64,000 bases of DNA from Mucilaginibacter tundrae (lineage in GTDB: Bacteria > Bacteroidota > Bacteroidia > Sphingobacteriales > Sphingobacteriaceae): assembly GCF_013408825.1 (NCBI RefSeq), contig NZ_JACCBZ010000004.1, positions 493,716 through 557,715 on the forward strand. Reading direction: 5' to 3'. How positions within the stretch are numbered: position 1 is the first letter of the stretch; each line of letters starts with the position of its first letter. The notes beneath the pieces are model-generated. The model was not told the origin of the DNA. It did no database searches and saw nothing but the letters and a program-made list of their open reading frames with translations. The position numbers were made by a program, and so were the translations under genes. Below, one piece after another: positions 7,247 through 16,906 of this stretch.

Positions 7247-9388
7247 ATGAAAACACTATTTTTATTACCATTAGCGACAATGATGGGAATTATGGCCTCA
7301 TGTAACAGCAACAGCAAATCTGCAGGCAATAGCTCTGATACTTCATCAGTAAACCCGCTGCTTACGGCCAGTACTCTACCTTACCAAGCACCACCGTTCG
7401 ATAAGATCAAAGATGGCGACTTTAAACCTGCTCTTGAACAAGGCATGAAAGACCAGCTTGCCGAGATCCAAAAGATAGCGGATGATACGGCCGCGCCAAC
7501 TTTTGAAAACACCATTTTAGCAATGGAAAAAAGTGGTGTATTGCTGCGCAGGGCGAACAATATATTTAACACGGTTACAGGTGCAAATACAGATAGCGTA
7601 TTGCAAAAACTTCAGGAAGACATTGCCCCGGAAATGGCGGCTACTGAAGATGCGATCCACTTAAATTCAAAATTATTTAAACGTGTTGAAGCTGTTTATA
7701 ACGACAGCACAAATTCAAAACTGGATGCAGAGTCAAATCGTTTGGTAAAATATTATTACCAGCAATTTGTACAAGCCGGTGCAAAATTATCGGATGCTGA
7801 TAAAGAAAATTTGAAAAAGTTAAACGGACAAGAAGCCTCGCTTACAGCTAAGTTTAATAATCAATTATTGGCTGCCGCGAAAGCAGGTGGCTTAGAAATT
7901 GATAATGCTGCTGATTTGGCGGGATTGGCTCAAAGCGATATTGACGCACTGGCCCAAAATGCTAAAGCCAACAAATCAAAAAGCAAATACCTCATATCAA
8001 TACAAAACACCACACAACAACCTTTACTGCAATCATTAAGCAACCGAGATGTGCGTGAGAAATTGTTTAACGCATCATGGACCCGTGCCGAAAAAAGCGA
8101 TTCAAACGATACCCGTAAAACCATTGTCAACATAGCAAAATTAAGAGCTGAAAAAGCGAAGCTTTTGGGTTATCCTAACTATGCCGCATGGGTGTTGCAG
8201 GATCAGATGGCTAAAACGCCTGAGGCGGTTGATAAATTCTTTGCGCAATTGGTGCCTGCCGCAACAGCTAAGGCAAAAAGTGAAGCCGCGGATATACAAG
8301 CGGTCATCGACCAACAAAAAGGTGGTTTTAAATTACAGCCCTGGGATTGGGATTTTTATGCTGAACAGGTGCGCAAGCAGAAATATGATTTGAATGAAAG
8401 TGATGTAAAACCATATTTTGAACTGAACAAAGTTTTGAAAGATGGCGTGTTTTATGCCGCCAACCAGCTTTATGGCCTAACTTTTAAAGAACGCCACGAT
8501 ATCCCGGTTTACCAAAAAGATGTACGCGTTTTTGAAGTGATAGATAAAGACGGAAAGACCATCGGTTTGTTCTACTGCGATTATTTTAAGCGCGATAATA
8601 AAAGCGGTGGCGCCTGGATGAGTAATATGGTTGATCAATCTAAATTATTAGGCACACAGCCGGTTATCTATAACGTGTGCAATTTCACAAAGCCAGCACC
8701 TGGTCAGCCTGCTTTAATTAGCTTTGATGACGTGACAACCATGTTCCATGAGTTTGGACATGCTTTGCATGGCTTCTTTGCCGACCAGCAATACGTAAGT
8801 ATTTCGGGAACAAGCGTAGCACGTGATTTTGTAGAGTTCCCATCGCAGTTTAATGAGCATTGGGCATTGTATCCGCAGGTATTTAAAAACTACGCTGTAC
8901 ATTACAAAACAGGCCAACCGATGCCGCAGATTTTGATTGATAAGATTAAAAAGGCATCTAAATTTAACCAGGGATATGCCTTGACAGAAATATTAGCAGC
9001 GGCATCATTAGATATGAAATGGCACGAACTTAGCGCTGACGCTCCCTTACAAGATGCCGATAAATTTGAGGCTATGGCTTTGCAGGAAACCGGGTTAAAC
9101 CTATCGCAAGTACCTCCACGTTACCGCTCAAGTTACTTTTTACATATTTGGAGCAATGGTTACGCCGCGGGTTACTATGCTTACCTGTGGACTGAAATGC
9201 TGGATGACGATGCGTTCTCATGGTTTACAGAAAACGGCGGTTTAACAAGAGCTAATGGTCAGCGTTTTCGCGATATGATCCTGTCGCGCGGTAACACTAT
9301 TGAGTATGGCAAAATGTTCCGTGATTTTAGAGGACATAACCCGGACATTAAACCAATGGAAAAGAACCGTGGTTTAATTCCTGAATAA
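7247..9388 (+). CDS. dcp: M3-family metallopeptidase lipoprotein (peptidyl-dipeptidase Dcp type)
   Basis: The 713-residue protein has a lipoprotein signal (MMGIMASC, Cys about 18), so it is likely anchored in the envelope. The zinc site HEFGH is at H501, E502 and H505, with the third ligand E530 in VEFPSQFNEHW. The M3 layout, a long helical N-terminal lobe and a catalytic C-terminal lobe, fits peptidyl-dipeptidase Dcp and oligopeptidase A; members remove dipeptides or cut short peptides. The length is normal. It stands alone between a divergent lipoprotein gene and a downstream diiron protein. The ATG chosen gives an immediate signal peptide. Confidence 0.93.
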   Translation: MKTLFLLPLATMMGIMASCNSNSKSAGNSSDTSSVNPLLTASTLPYQAPPFDKIKDGDFKPALEQGMKDQLAEIQKIADDTAAPTFENTILAMEKSGVLLRRANNIFNTVTGANTDSVLQKLQEDIAPEMAATEDAIHLNSKLFKRVEAVYNDSTNSKLDAESNRLVKYYYQQFVQAGAKLSDADKENLKKLNGQEASLTAKFNNQLLAAAKAGGLEIDNAADLAGLAQSDIDALAQNAKANKSKSKYLISIQNTTQQPLLQSLSNRDVREKLFNASWTRAEKSDSNDTRKTIVNIAKLRAEKAKLLGYPNYAAWVLQDQMAKTPEAVDKFFAQLVPAATAKAKSEAADIQAVIDQQKGGFKLQPWDWDFYAEQVRKQKYDLNESDVKPYFELNKVLKDGVFYAANQLYGLTFKERHDIPVYQKDVRVFEVIDKDGKTIGLFYCDYFKRDNKSGGAWMSNMVDQSKLLGTQPVIYNVCNFTKPAPGQPALISFDDVTTMFHEFGHALHGFFADQQYVSISGTSVARDFVEFPSQFNEHWALYPQVFKNYAVHYKTGQPMPQILIDKIKKASKFNQGYALTEILAAASLDMKWHELSADAPLQDADKFEAMALQETGLNLSQVPPRYRSSYFLHIWSNGYAAGYYAYLWTEMLDDDAFSWFTENGGLTRANGQRFRDMILSRGNTIEYGKMFRDFRGHNPDIKPMEKNRGLIPE

Positions 9389-9441
9389 GGCAACCAATAG
9401 GTTTAAATTGCGTTATTATATTGTAGCTAACGGATAACATT

Positions 9442-10320
9442 ATGGATGTAAAAGAAGTTGAAAGACTAATTAAAATAAGCAAAGCGCATCCATTAATGCC
9501 GGAAACCTATATCCCCTGGCAATTAGAACCTGAAGCTGATGATATTTTCCTCCCTGAAGTGCTTGCCTCACTTCAGGGATTGGAAATTTACGATATCCTC
9601 ACTCCCACTCAAAAACTCGAACTTGGCAGGCACGAATTAGTGCAGGTAATTTCTTCCTATGCCTGGGGCGAATGCATGTTTTGCCTCTTTATGACGAGGC
9701 ATATCCTCACACTCCCTCAACATGATGCCGAACACCGTTTTTTATTAAGAGAATTGATTGAGGAATTCCGTCACCAGGAAATGTTTGGGCAAGCGATTCA
9801 AAAATTAGGTGGCAAGCCTATAGCGCAAAGCAGGTTGCATAAATTTTTTGGTGAGTTTAGTAATAAATACCTGCCTGCTGACTATTTGTTTATGGGCAGT
9901 GTGTCAGTTGAATTAGTAACTGATGTTTATGGTAACTATGCGCGCCGTGCGCCAAATATTTACCCTGTTTTGAAGAAGATGTTTGATTTGCATAATATTG
10001 AGGAGGGCAGACATATACTATTTACTAAAAGTATCTTAAAAACTTACTCCGCTAAAGCGGGATATATTAAGCGGACACTTTATAGTTATGTGATCCTGTT
10101 CAATATTCTTTTTGTAAGAACAATGTATGTTAAACGGGAAATCTATGAGCGCATCGGCATGGAAAACCCGGATCAGGCTTACAAACTCGCTCAAAAAAAC
10201 TTTAAGCAAAAGTTTGCTGATAAATGTCTTAAAGATATTATTGAATTTGTTTATAGCTGGAAAGGCTTTAATAACTTAACCAAGTGGGCATGGAGATGGG
10301 TGTTGGATGCTAAAGTGTAG
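9442..10320 (+). CDS. AurF-like diiron oxygenase family protein
   Basis: The 292-residue helical protein shows ferritin-like diiron motifs: E104-LIEEFRH111QE and H184-NIEEGRH191, together with a GEC motif on an earlier helix. These fit the AurF family (diiron oxygenases first known from p-aminobenzoate N-oxygenase). The substrate cannot be told from sequence, and no biosynthetic cluster surrounds it. It starts 53 nt after the dcp stop on the same strand, but a link is not shown. Its stop lies 3 nt from the convergent zinc-ribbon gene. Confidence 0.8.
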   Translation: MDVKEVERLIKISKAHPLMPETYIPWQLEPEADDIFLPEVLASLQGLEIYDILTPTQKLELGRHELVQVISSYAWGECMFCLFMTRHILTLPQHDAEHRFLLRELIEEFRHQEMFGQAIQKLGGKPIAQSRLHKFFGEFSNKYLPADYLFMGSVSVELVTDVYGNYARRAPNIYPVLKKMFDLHNIEEGRHILFTKSILKTYSAKAGYIKRTLYSYVILFNILFVRTMYVKREIYERIGMENPDQAYKLAQKNFKQKFADKCLKDIIEFVYSWKGFNNLTKWAWRWVLDAKV

Positions 10321-10323
10321 TTA

Positions 10324-10614
10324 TTAGTCTATTCTGTCACCACAAGCTGCGCAAAATATAGCTGCTGGAGTTCGATATGGCTTACCACATATATTACAAA
10401 CTGGCCCATATTGACTAATCTGATGATGCATTATTGCCGCAGCTTCAGTTTCTTTAAAACCGGTCAGGTCTTTATAGTATTTTAACAAAGGCTGAAATCT
10501 ATCAGCCTTTGCGTTTTTAAATCCTAAGCTATAAAGCTCCTTCGCTTTTGTAAATTCATTATCATCAAGCATTGGCACATCAATCTTACAACGCCAGCAC
10601 CAAAGTATTTTCAT
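10324..10614 (-). CDS. Small protein with two zinc-binding Cys clusters
   Basis: The 96-residue protein has CWRC at residues 6-9 and, near the C-terminus, CNIC followed by CAAC, giving a zinc-ribbon pattern at both ends around a helical middle. The function is unknown. It lies 11 nt after the small 65-residue gene, and both probably belong to the bioB transcript. The Cys spacing and the tight packing argue that it is real. Confidence 0.65.
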   Translation of the reverse strand: MKILWCWRCKIDVPMLDDNEFTKAKELYSLGFKNAKADRFQPLLKYYKDLTGFKETEAAAIMHHQISQYGPVCNICGKPYRTPAAIFCAACGDRID

Positions 10615-10625
10615 AAAAGATGTTG

Positions 10626-10823
10626 CTATAAATATGGAGCAGGTGGTAAGCTAATATCGCATGTTTTTAGATAAAACATTTTTACTTTTCCTTTATGAAA
10701 ATTAGTTAAATCGCGCACCTTAAAGTAATACATTAAACGTTCCTTGTAAGAAAGTCCGGCAAAATATCGCTTGCGTTCTAATTCATCCTCCTCAAACGTA
10801 GTATTTACTTTAAGCCGCTTCAT
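10626..10823 (-). CDS. Small hypothetical protein downstream of bioB
   Basis: The 65-residue protein is charged at the start (MKRLKVNTTFEEDELERKRY) and ends with a hydrophobic, proline-rich tail. I do not recognise the family. The ATG follows the bioB stop after two bases, which suggests translational coupling in an operon bioB - this gene - zinc-ribbon gene. It may be a partial copy of a larger protein. Confidence 0.5.
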   Translation of the reverse strand: MKRLKVNTTFEEDELERKRYFAGLSYKERLMYYFKVRDLTNFHKGKVKMFYLKTCDISLPPAPYL

Positions 10824-10825
10824 TA

Positions 10826-11845
10826 CTATCCAATCACTTCATTAATACTCATTTCTTTTATTTCCTTACTCTCATTTGTCCTACCGTTTTTGAAAGCTTT
10901 ACGAGGGCTTAGGCCAAGCAATTCAAACATAGCCATATCTGTATCAAAAGAAGGATTCGGCGTGGTTAACAGCTTTTCACCTGCAAATATAGAGTTAGCA
11001 CCAGCCATGAAGCAAAGCGCCTGTTCAACTACACTCATTTCAGTTCTTCCTGCTGACAAACGAACTACAGTTTTTGGCATGATGATACGTGTAGTAGCAA
11101 TCATCCTCACCATATCCCAAACAGATACACGTGGCTGATCGGCCAATGGCGTACCCTTAACAGGAACTAATGCATTAATTGGCACTGACTCCGGATGTTT
11201 AGGTAGATTTGAAAGCGTTTTAAGCATTGATATCCTGTCTTCCACAGTTTCACCAAGACCAATTATACCACCGCTACAAACAGTAATTTTAGCTTTGCGT
11301 ACGTGCTCTAATGTTTGCAAACGATCATCGTAAGTACGGGTGGTGATGATACGTTTGTAATCATCTTCGGATGTATCCAAGTTATGGTTGTAGGCGTATA
11401 AACCTGCATCGGCAAGGCGTTGTGCCTGGCTTTCGGTAAGCATGCCTAAAGTACAGCACACTTCCATATCCATAGCGTTAACAGCTTTTACCATGTCTAT
11501 TACCTTATCAAAATCTTTGTTATCACGTACTTCGCGCCATGCAGCACCCATACATAATCTTGATGCGCCGCCGTCCTTAGCTTTTTGTGCTACGGCAACC
11601 ACTTCTTCTTTAGGCATAATGGCGTGTACATCAACACCTGTGTTATAGCGCGCAGCTTGCGGGCAATAAGCGCAATCCTCAGGGCAACCGCCTGTTTTGA
11701 TTGATATTAGCGAGCTGATCTGTACTTCTGAATAATCTTTATTCTCGCGATGAACGGTAGCTGCCTGATAGATTAGGTCTAGCAACGGAGTATGATATAT
11801 TTCAGCGATTTGTTCTTTAGTCCAGTTGTATCTTACTTCTGTCAT
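10826..11845 (-). CDS. bioB: Biotin synthase
   Basis: The 339-residue radical SAM enzyme inserts sulfur into dethiobiotin as the last step of biotin synthesis. The SAM cluster motif is C54-PED-C58-AY-C61, in the typical setting [13 protein letters not shown]. The YNHNLDTS region is also typical of BioB. The length and full set of blocks fit BioB. No other bio genes are nearby, so the rest of the pathway must lie elsewhere. A short C-terminal extension rich in Lys/Glu (about residues 318-339) is present. Two small genes follow directly. Confidence 0.96.
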   Translation of the reverse strand: MTEVRYNWTKEQIAEIYHTPLLDLIYQAATVHRENKDYSEVQISSLISIKTGGCPEDCAYCPQAARYNTGVDVHAIMPKEEVVAVAQKAKDGGASRLCMGAAWREVRDNKDFDKVIDMVKAVNAMDMEVCCTLGMLTESQAQRLADAGLYAYNHNLDTSEDDYKRIITTRTYDDRLQTLEHVRKAKITVCSGGIIGLGETVEDRISMLKTLSNLPKHPESVPINALVPVKGTPLADQPRVSVWDMVRMIATTRIIMPKTVVRLSAGRTEMSVVEQALCFMAGANSIFAGEKLLTTPNPSFDTDMAMFELLGLSPRKAFKNGRTNESKEIKEMSINEVIG

Positions 11846-11885
11846 GTGTATTCCGTTTAAGGTATGATCAATTTTAAATAAAAAA

Positions 11886-13250
11886 CTATTTTACGTGTGT
11901 ATGCAACAGCAAATGCGTCGCGAACCATAGCGGCAGTAGAAAGCCTGCGCAATCGGTAAAGGTTGTTATAATGATGGATGACGCCACGGCAGGGTCTATT
12001 CCCACCCTTTTTAATATTAATGGGATGGATGAGCCTGTTAAACCGGCAACAATAAGGTTACCTGTCATCGCTAAAAATAATACCAGCCCAAGCATAGGGT
12101 CGGCATCATAAAATAAGGCAATAAAAAACACAACGATACCATTGGCGGCACCATTTAACAATCCTACTAAAAATTCTTTTAGAACCGCGTGGTATGCCTG
12201 GCTATCAGTAAGGTCAGTTAAAGAGATACGCCTTACAGTTACCGCTAAAGCCTGGGTAGCAGCATTACCGCCCATCCCTGCTATAATGGTCATATATGCG
12301 GCAAGTATCGGCAATTGAGCTACAGTCGCATCAAAGTGGCGGATGATCGAGGCCGCCAGGTACGCTGTGCCTAGGTTAATGATCAACCAGGGCAGGCGGC
12401 TTTTAACAGCTTCTTTCCAGTTACCGCTTAGTTCTTCATCTTCGGACACACCGGATATTTTTAACATATCCTCGGTGCTCTCCTGCTCCATTACATCGAT
12501 GATATCATCAACCGTAATGCGGCCAAGCAGCTTCATGCTGTCATCAACAACGGGTATTGTTGTGAGGTTATATTGTGAAAAAAGTTTGGCAACTTCTTCC
12601 TGGTCGAGCTCAGCTTTTACATAAACGAAATCACTGTTAACCAATTCGTTTATTTTGGCATTTATACGGGCCTTTATAAGATCCTTAAGAGATAAAATCC
12701 CTCTTAAAATGTGCGCATCATCAATCACATAAACAGTGTAGAACTCCTCCATCTCCTCTGACTGCCGAATGATCTCATCCAAGGCCTGTTTCTTATCCAT
12801 CCCCATCTTTACGCAGATCACTTGCGGGTTCATCAAACCACCCGCTGTATCCTCGTCGTAATTCATCAAGGCACGGATGCTGTCAGCATCTTCCTGGTCG
12901 AGATCTTCTAATATTTCCTTCTGCTCATGTTCATCTAATTGCGAGATAATGTCCGTAGCATCATCGTAATCGAGTTCCTCAACAATTTCGGAGCGTTTAT
13001 CAGGATGCAGATTGATCAACAGTTCACCGGGGCGGTGTTCTTCATCCATTTCTGAAATAACCTCAGAGGCTATGTCAGTCGGCAGTATATTGATGATCTT
13101 TTCTTTAGCTTCTTGCGGAAGCCTTTCAAATAACATTGCAATCTCCGAAGGATGGTACTCCTTCAGAACCTTCTGTAATTCAGCATCATCGCCTTCGAGT
13201 GCGGTTTTGACGCGCAGCAGGTCGGTTTTATCTATTTCAAAAGATTGCAT
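11886..13250 (-). CDS. mgtE: Magnesium transporter MgtE
   Basis: The 454-residue protein has the MgtE order: an N-terminal acidic superhelical domain (about 10-135), two CBS domains (about 135-260), and five membrane helices from about 285 to the end, forming the Mg2+ channel. The N and CBS domains sense intracellular Mg2+ in known members. The start is supported by a near-consensus -7 element TACTTTCG 7 nt before the ATG, and no M-box leader is possible in such a short leader. It follows the yigZ gene on the same strand but has its own promoter. Confidence 0.96.
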   Translation of the reverse strand: MQSFEIDKTDLLRVKTALEGDDAELQKVLKEYHPSEIAMLFERLPQEAKEKIINILPTDIASEVISEMDEEHRPGELLINLHPDKRSEIVEELDYDDATDIISQLDEHEQKEILEDLDQEDADSIRALMNYDEDTAGGLMNPQVICVKMGMDKKQALDEIIRQSEEMEEFYTVYVIDDAHILRGILSLKDLIKARINAKINELVNSDFVYVKAELDQEEVAKLFSQYNLTTIPVVDDSMKLLGRITVDDIIDVMEQESTEDMLKISGVSEDEELSGNWKEAVKSRLPWLIINLGTAYLAASIIRHFDATVAQLPILAAYMTIIAGMGGNAATQALAVTVRRISLTDLTDSQAYHAVLKEFLVGLLNGAANGIVVFFIALFYDADPMLGLVLFLAMTGNLIVAGLTGSSIPLILKRVGIDPAVASSIIITTFTDCAGFLLPLWFATHLLLHTHVK

Positions 13251-13257
13251 ATTGCTA

Positions 13258-13265
13258 CGAAAGTA
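13258..13265 (-). promoter_or_regulatory. -7 promoter element of mgtE (near match)
   Basis: TACTTTCG on the minus strand (7 of 8 to TAnnTTTG) lies 7 nt before the mgtE ATG. Confidence 0.45.
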
Positions 13266-13332
13266 ATGATTTAAAGCCTAAAAACAGGCATAAAAAAGCA
13301 GCTTGAATGTTAAAAAATATTAAACAAGGTAT

Positions 13333-13941
13333 CTATATGGCTAACTTAATTATAGCGCCTTCTATCTTTTCCAGCTTATTAATACTTCTGTTTACCTGCA
13401 TTTTTCGGATGGCTATTTTTACCATGCAATTGTTATCAAATTGCTGTTCCAGAATTGTCAAATTATCTTCTTTGATAATCTTCATTATATCATTCATCTG
13501 TTGATAATTAAAACCGATCACATAGGTGTCATCCAACGTTTTTTCAATAATTACAGCGATATTCAATGCCTCTTCGGTAGCCGTTTTATAGGCGTTTATC
13601 AATCCGGGCACACCTAGTAATGTGCCACCAAAATAACGGACAACAACAACCAATATATTGGTAATGTTGCGCGAGAGCAGTGTGTTCAATATGGGCCTAC
13701 CAGCAGTTCCCGATGGTTCACCATCATCATTAATGCGAAATATAGAGCGGTCAATTCCCTGGCGCATGGCCCAGCAGTGATGGTTTGCTTTTGGATGCTC
13801 CGTTTTTAAGGCCGTAAGGATAGCTTTAACGTCAGCTTCAGCATTTATGGGGTAAGCAAAAGCCAGGAACTTACTGCCACGATCACGGAATATGGCTTCG
13901 GATGGTTTTCCTAAAGTGAGGTATGTATCGTCAAACAGCAT
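13333..13941 (-). CDS. yigZ: YigZ/IMPACT family protein (UPF0029)
   Basis: The 202-residue protein has the UPF0029 N-terminal domain, with the conserved block INDDGEPSGTAGRPIL and the following VVRYFGGTLLG segment, then a C-terminal DUF1949-like region. The family is related to eukaryotic IMPACT and to YigZ/YvyE; its molecular role in bacteria is unsettled. Its ATG overlaps the stop of the EamA gene by one base (TAATG), so the two are translationally coupled. Confidence 0.92.
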   Translation of the reverse strand: MLFDDTYLTLGKPSEAIFRDRGSKFLAFAYPINAEADVKAILTALKTEHPKANHHCWAMRQGIDRSIFRINDDGEPSGTAGRPILNTLLSRNITNILVVVVRYFGGTLLGVPGLINAYKTATEEALNIAVIIEKTLDDTYVIGFNYQQMNDIMKIIKEDNLTILEQQFDNNCMVKIAIRKMQVNRSINKLEKIEGAIIKLAI

Positions 13942-14810
13942 TAAAATATATTAGCGTATGAAATAGCGATAATTGAAACTATGGCTAAAGCGATGCCAAT
14001 TTTATTTAACAAGCTCAATTTCTCTTTAAATATAAAAAAGCCAACAAGTGCACTTAAAACAATCACACCGATATTCATTGCAGAAAATACGGTTGATGGA
14101 TTTTTGGATAAAGCCTGATGTGCTTTTATGTAAAAAAGTATGTTGCCAAAATTAGCTACGCCCAATATCCATCCAAAAATAATATGCGGCCATGAAAATT
14201 TCGCTTTCTTCGCCCCAAAACGGTAAACCAAAACCATTAGTGAAAGCATAAATGCAATCAAATAAACCATGAAAAGCGACGCCGTGTAAGGCACAGCCTT
14301 GTAGAGTGCCATTTGCTTAAATAAGATATCGATAAGCCCGAAACCAACGAATACTACAAAAAGATAAATCCATGCGTTTGGCGTGCTTTTTTTATTGGGT
14401 GATGTTTTGTTCTTCCATGGAATTGAGCAAATGATAGCTACAAAGCCAATGGATATGCCAACTACTTTTAATAAGGACAAATGCTCATTAAACAATAAAA
14501 AGGCTGCTATGATTGGAATGAATAATGATAAGCGCTGGGCGACCTCGGTTCTAACAATGCCATTAAATCGTATACATAAAGCAATTACCATAAAAAGTAA
14601 CGGCAGCAAAATTCCCAAGGCTGTATAGATATATATTGGCGATGCCTGTAGGTTATGTAATTGCGGTTTTAAAAATATCCAAGTGAGTATTATGGCAATT
14701 GAATAATTCCATGTGATAGCCTGAAATACATCTATTTGATAGCGTTTTGCCAGTTTTAACAAAACAGATACGATTACACTACAACAAATACTTAAAAAAA
14801 CGTAGAGCAT
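13941..14810 (-). CDS. EamA/DMT-family transporter
   Basis: The 289-residue protein consists almost only of membrane helices (about ten) with an internal repeat: two EamA-type halves, each with a conserved glutamate near the end of a helix (NEHLSLLKVVGI and FKEKLSLLNKIGI). It is a drug/metabolite-type exporter or importer whose substrate cannot be read from sequence. It forms an operon with yigZ through a one-base overlap. The direct and inverted repeats at 14816-14886 lie just before its start. Confidence 0.88.
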   Translation of the reverse strand: MLYVFLSICCSVIVSVLLKLAKRYQIDVFQAITWNYSIAIILTWIFLKPQLHNLQASPIYIYTALGILLPLLFMVIALCIRFNGIVRTEVAQRLSLFIPIIAAFLLFNEHLSLLKVVGISIGFVAIICSIPWKNKTSPNKKSTPNAWIYLFVVFVGFGLIDILFKQMALYKAVPYTASLFMVYLIAFMLSLMVLVYRFGAKKAKFSWPHIIFGWILGVANFGNILFYIKAHQALSKNPSTVFSAMNIGVIVLSALVGFFIFKEKLSLLNKIGIALAIVSIIAISYANIF

Positions 14811-14815
14811 TTTTT

Positions 14816-14886
14816 GGTTGATTGTGTTGAGTGGTCAAATTATGTTGAGTGGTTTTTAAACTCGCTCAACTCAATAAACCTAATCA
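14816..14886. repeat. Direct and inverted repeats between ribD and the EamA gene
   Basis: TGTTGAGTGGT occurs twice as a direct repeat (14825-14835 and 14843-14853). A loosely inverted copy, with CTCAAC words and AACCTAATCAAC, runs to 14886 over the end of ribD. It could be an operator, a terminator-like hairpin, or a small dispersed repeat. Confidence 0.4.
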
Positions 14887-15930
14887 ACTATTCACTAATA
14901 TTGTTAAACGGTCGGTTCCTGATAAAATTTTTTCTTCAATTATACCATTAATTTGCGGGGCTTTTATGCCGCTTTCTAAATTGATGATACCTGTAAATAT
15001 GCGTGCTTCGTCCCACAAACCAGCTTCAATAAATGTATTTAAAGTATGGGCACCGCCTTCAATAATTACGGATTGTATATCCTGCATATACAGTTGATAT
15101 AAAATATACTGTGGCACATATCGCCCGAAATCTTCTAAAGCGATGTATTTATTTCTTCCGTCGAGCTTAGTTTCAATTTCGTTAAATATCAATGTGTCAA
15201 CAGATTGATCGAATATGTTTAAGTTTTTATCTAAATTCAATTTCCGGTCGATAACCACACGCTTTGGTGATTTACCATTACCATATCTAACGTTTAGTTG
15301 GGGATTATCCGCAACAACCGTTTTAGTCCCTACTAAAATAGCATCCTCTTCGCCACGCCATTGGTGCACCAGTTTATGTGATTCCGTTCCTGTTATCCAA
15401 AACTGACTACCATTCGCCGGGGCAAAAAAGCCATCGGCTGTTTGTGCCCATTTAAGGATGATGTAGGGGCGATGCTTTTGAATGCGTGTAAAAAAACGAC
15501 GGTTAAGCCATTTGCATTCTGCCTCTAAAACACCTAAGAGTACCTCCACTCCTGCGGCTTCCAGTTTTTCGATTCCTTTACCATTCACCTGGTCAAAAGG
15601 GTCGCGGCAACCTACTACTACTTTTTGGATCTGATGCTTGATGATTAGATCAGCACAAGGTGGAGTTTTGCCATAATGCGCGCATGGTTCAAGCGATACA
15701 TATATGGTTGCCTGCTTCAGCAGTTCAGCATAATTCTCAAACCTGTTGATCACCTGATTTATGGCGTTAACCTCTGCATGTGCTTTTCCATATTTTTGAT
15801 GGTACCCCTCGCCTATTACTTTATCATTTAACACGACAACTGCGCCAACCATAGGATTAGGACTAACATTGCCCATGCCTAATTCGGCAAGCTCCATGCA
15901 ACGGCGCATATATATTTCATGATCGGGCAT
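14884..15930 (-). CDS. ribD: Riboflavin biosynthesis deaminase/reductase RibD
   Basis: The 348-residue bifunctional enzyme deaminates and then reduces the pyrimidine intermediate of riboflavin synthesis. The N-terminal deaminase has zinc ligands H51 (HAE), C83 (PC) and C92 (PPC). The C-terminal half is a dihydrofolate-reductase-like domain (about 148-345). The length is normal. A perfect -7 element 4 nt before the ATG overlaps the upstream region of the divergent prmC gene, so there is no room for an FMN riboswitch. Other rib genes are not in the window. Confidence 0.95.
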   Translation of the reverse strand: MPDHEIYMRRCMELAELGMGNVSPNPMVGAVVVLNDKVIGEGYHQKYGKAHAEVNAINQVINRFENYAELLKQATIYVSLEPCAHYGKTPPCADLIIKHQIQKVVVGCRDPFDQVNGKGIEKLEAAGVEVLLGVLEAECKWLNRRFFTRIQKHRPYIILKWAQTADGFFAPANGSQFWITGTESHKLVHQWRGEEDAILVGTKTVVADNPQLNVRYGNGKSPKRVVIDRKLNLDKNLNIFDQSVDTLIFNEIETKLDGRNKYIALEDFGRYVPQYILYQLYMQDIQSVIIEGGAHTLNTFIEAGLWDEARIFTGIINLESGIKAPQINGIIEEKILSGTDRLTILVNS

Positions 15931-15934
15931 GGTA

Positions 15935-15942
15935 CAAAAGTA
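15935..15942 (-). promoter_or_regulatory. -7 promoter element of ribD
   Basis: The minus strand reads TACTTTTG, a perfect TAnnTTTG match, 4 nt before the ribD ATG. It lies back to back with the prmC element on the other strand. Confidence 0.6.
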
Positions 15943-15952
15943 GCTTTTATGT

Positions 15953-15959
15953 TACTTTG
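15953..15959 (+). promoter_or_regulatory. -7-like element of prmC
   Basis: TACTTTG (one base shorter than TAnnTTTG) lies 4 nt before the preferred prmC ATG at 15964. Confidence 0.4.
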
Positions 15960-15963
15960 TTGC

Positions 15964-16824
15964 ATGAAAACTATTCAGGATGTATTTGCTGTTTTTAAAC
16001 AAACCCTCAACGGCGTTTATGATGCTAATGAGACAGAGGCACTTACCTTATTAGTTGTCAACGAAATAAGTGGCTTATCTAAGGCGCAGATCAAAGCTTT
16101 TCCGGAGAAAGAAATTACTGTTGAGCAAGTCGAAAGCTTAAATAAGATATTAATACGTCTACAAACTGGTGAACCGGTACAATACATTTTAGGTTATACC
16201 GAATTTTATGGATTGCGATTTAAAGTAAATTCATCAGTGTTAATACCAAGGCCTGAAACTGAAGAGTTGGTTGAATGGGTATTGAATTCGGCTAATGATA
16301 AACATTTAAATGCAAATATATTAGATATCGGTACAGGTAGTGGCTGTATCGCTATCAGCTTGAAAAAGAATTTACCGGATGCTTTAGTTTCTGCTATTGA
16401 TATTTCTACTGGTGCTTTAGAAATAGCAAAGCAAAACGCTGATCTAAATGAAGTTAAAGTTGATTTCATTCAGGATGATATTTTGAATTCAAAATTGGAT
16501 ATTGAGCATTCTAAGTTCAATATCATTATCAGCAATCCGCCTTATGTTACCCTGTATGATAAGACGCAGATGCACACTAATGTAACCGATTTTGAGCCGC
16601 ATTCTGCATTGTTTGTACCCAAAGATGATCCATTGATTTTTTATAAGGCTATAGCTGATTTTGCATTAAATAGCCTTATCACGGGTGGATTGTTGTTTTT
16701 AGAGATCAATGAAAGTTTGGGTAATGAAACGGTTGGTTTACTACAAGCAAAGGGCTTTAAGGATATTGAGTTGAGAAAGGATATGAGTGGCAGGGATAGG
16801 ATGGTACGAGGAACCGGGATTTAA
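15964..16824 (+). CDS. prmC: Release-factor glutamine methyltransferase PrmC
   Basis: The protein methylates the glutamine of the GGQ motif in peptide-release factors RF1/RF2. The SAM-binding loop DIGTGSG is at residues 121-127 and the catalytic NPPY at 191-194, preceded by the PrmC N-terminal helical domain with the typical block IPRPETEELVEWV. The frame is open back to 15919, but that start lies inside the divergent ribD gene; the ATG at 15964 gives the standard N-terminus (MKTIQDVF) and sits next to a -7-like element. 286 residues. Confidence 0.95.
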   Translation: MKTIQDVFAVFKQTLNGVYDANETEALTLLVVNEISGLSKAQIKAFPEKEITVEQVESLNKILIRLQTGEPVQYILGYTEFYGLRFKVNSSVLIPRPETEELVEWVLNSANDKHLNANILDIGTGSGCIAISLKKNLPDALVSAIDISTGALEIAKQNADLNEVKVDFIQDDILNSKLDIEHSKFNIIISNPPYVTLYDKTQMHTNVTDFEPHSALFVPKDDPLIFYKAIADFALNSLITGGLLFLEINESLGNETVGLLQAKGFKDIELRKDMSGRDRMVRGTGI

Positions 16825-16906
16825 CAGATTTGTTAGGATTAACCTGATCCACAATTCTAATGAATTCACATCCTGAGAATCTAAAAAAATCATTTAATCC
16901 TGGTTC

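Noticed and set aside
13307..13504. Plus-strand 65-codon ORF
   Set aside because: Antisense to yigZ and without features of a real protein.
15931..15963. FMN riboswitch upstream of ribD
   Set aside because: The -7 element is 4 nt from the ATG and the divergent prmC gene starts 33 nt away; there is no room for a riboswitch.
16825..16906. Inverted repeat with AGGATTAA / TTAATCCT between prmC and xerD
   Set aside because: Only a short, imperfect pairing; could be chance or a decayed dispersed repeat, too weak to annotate.
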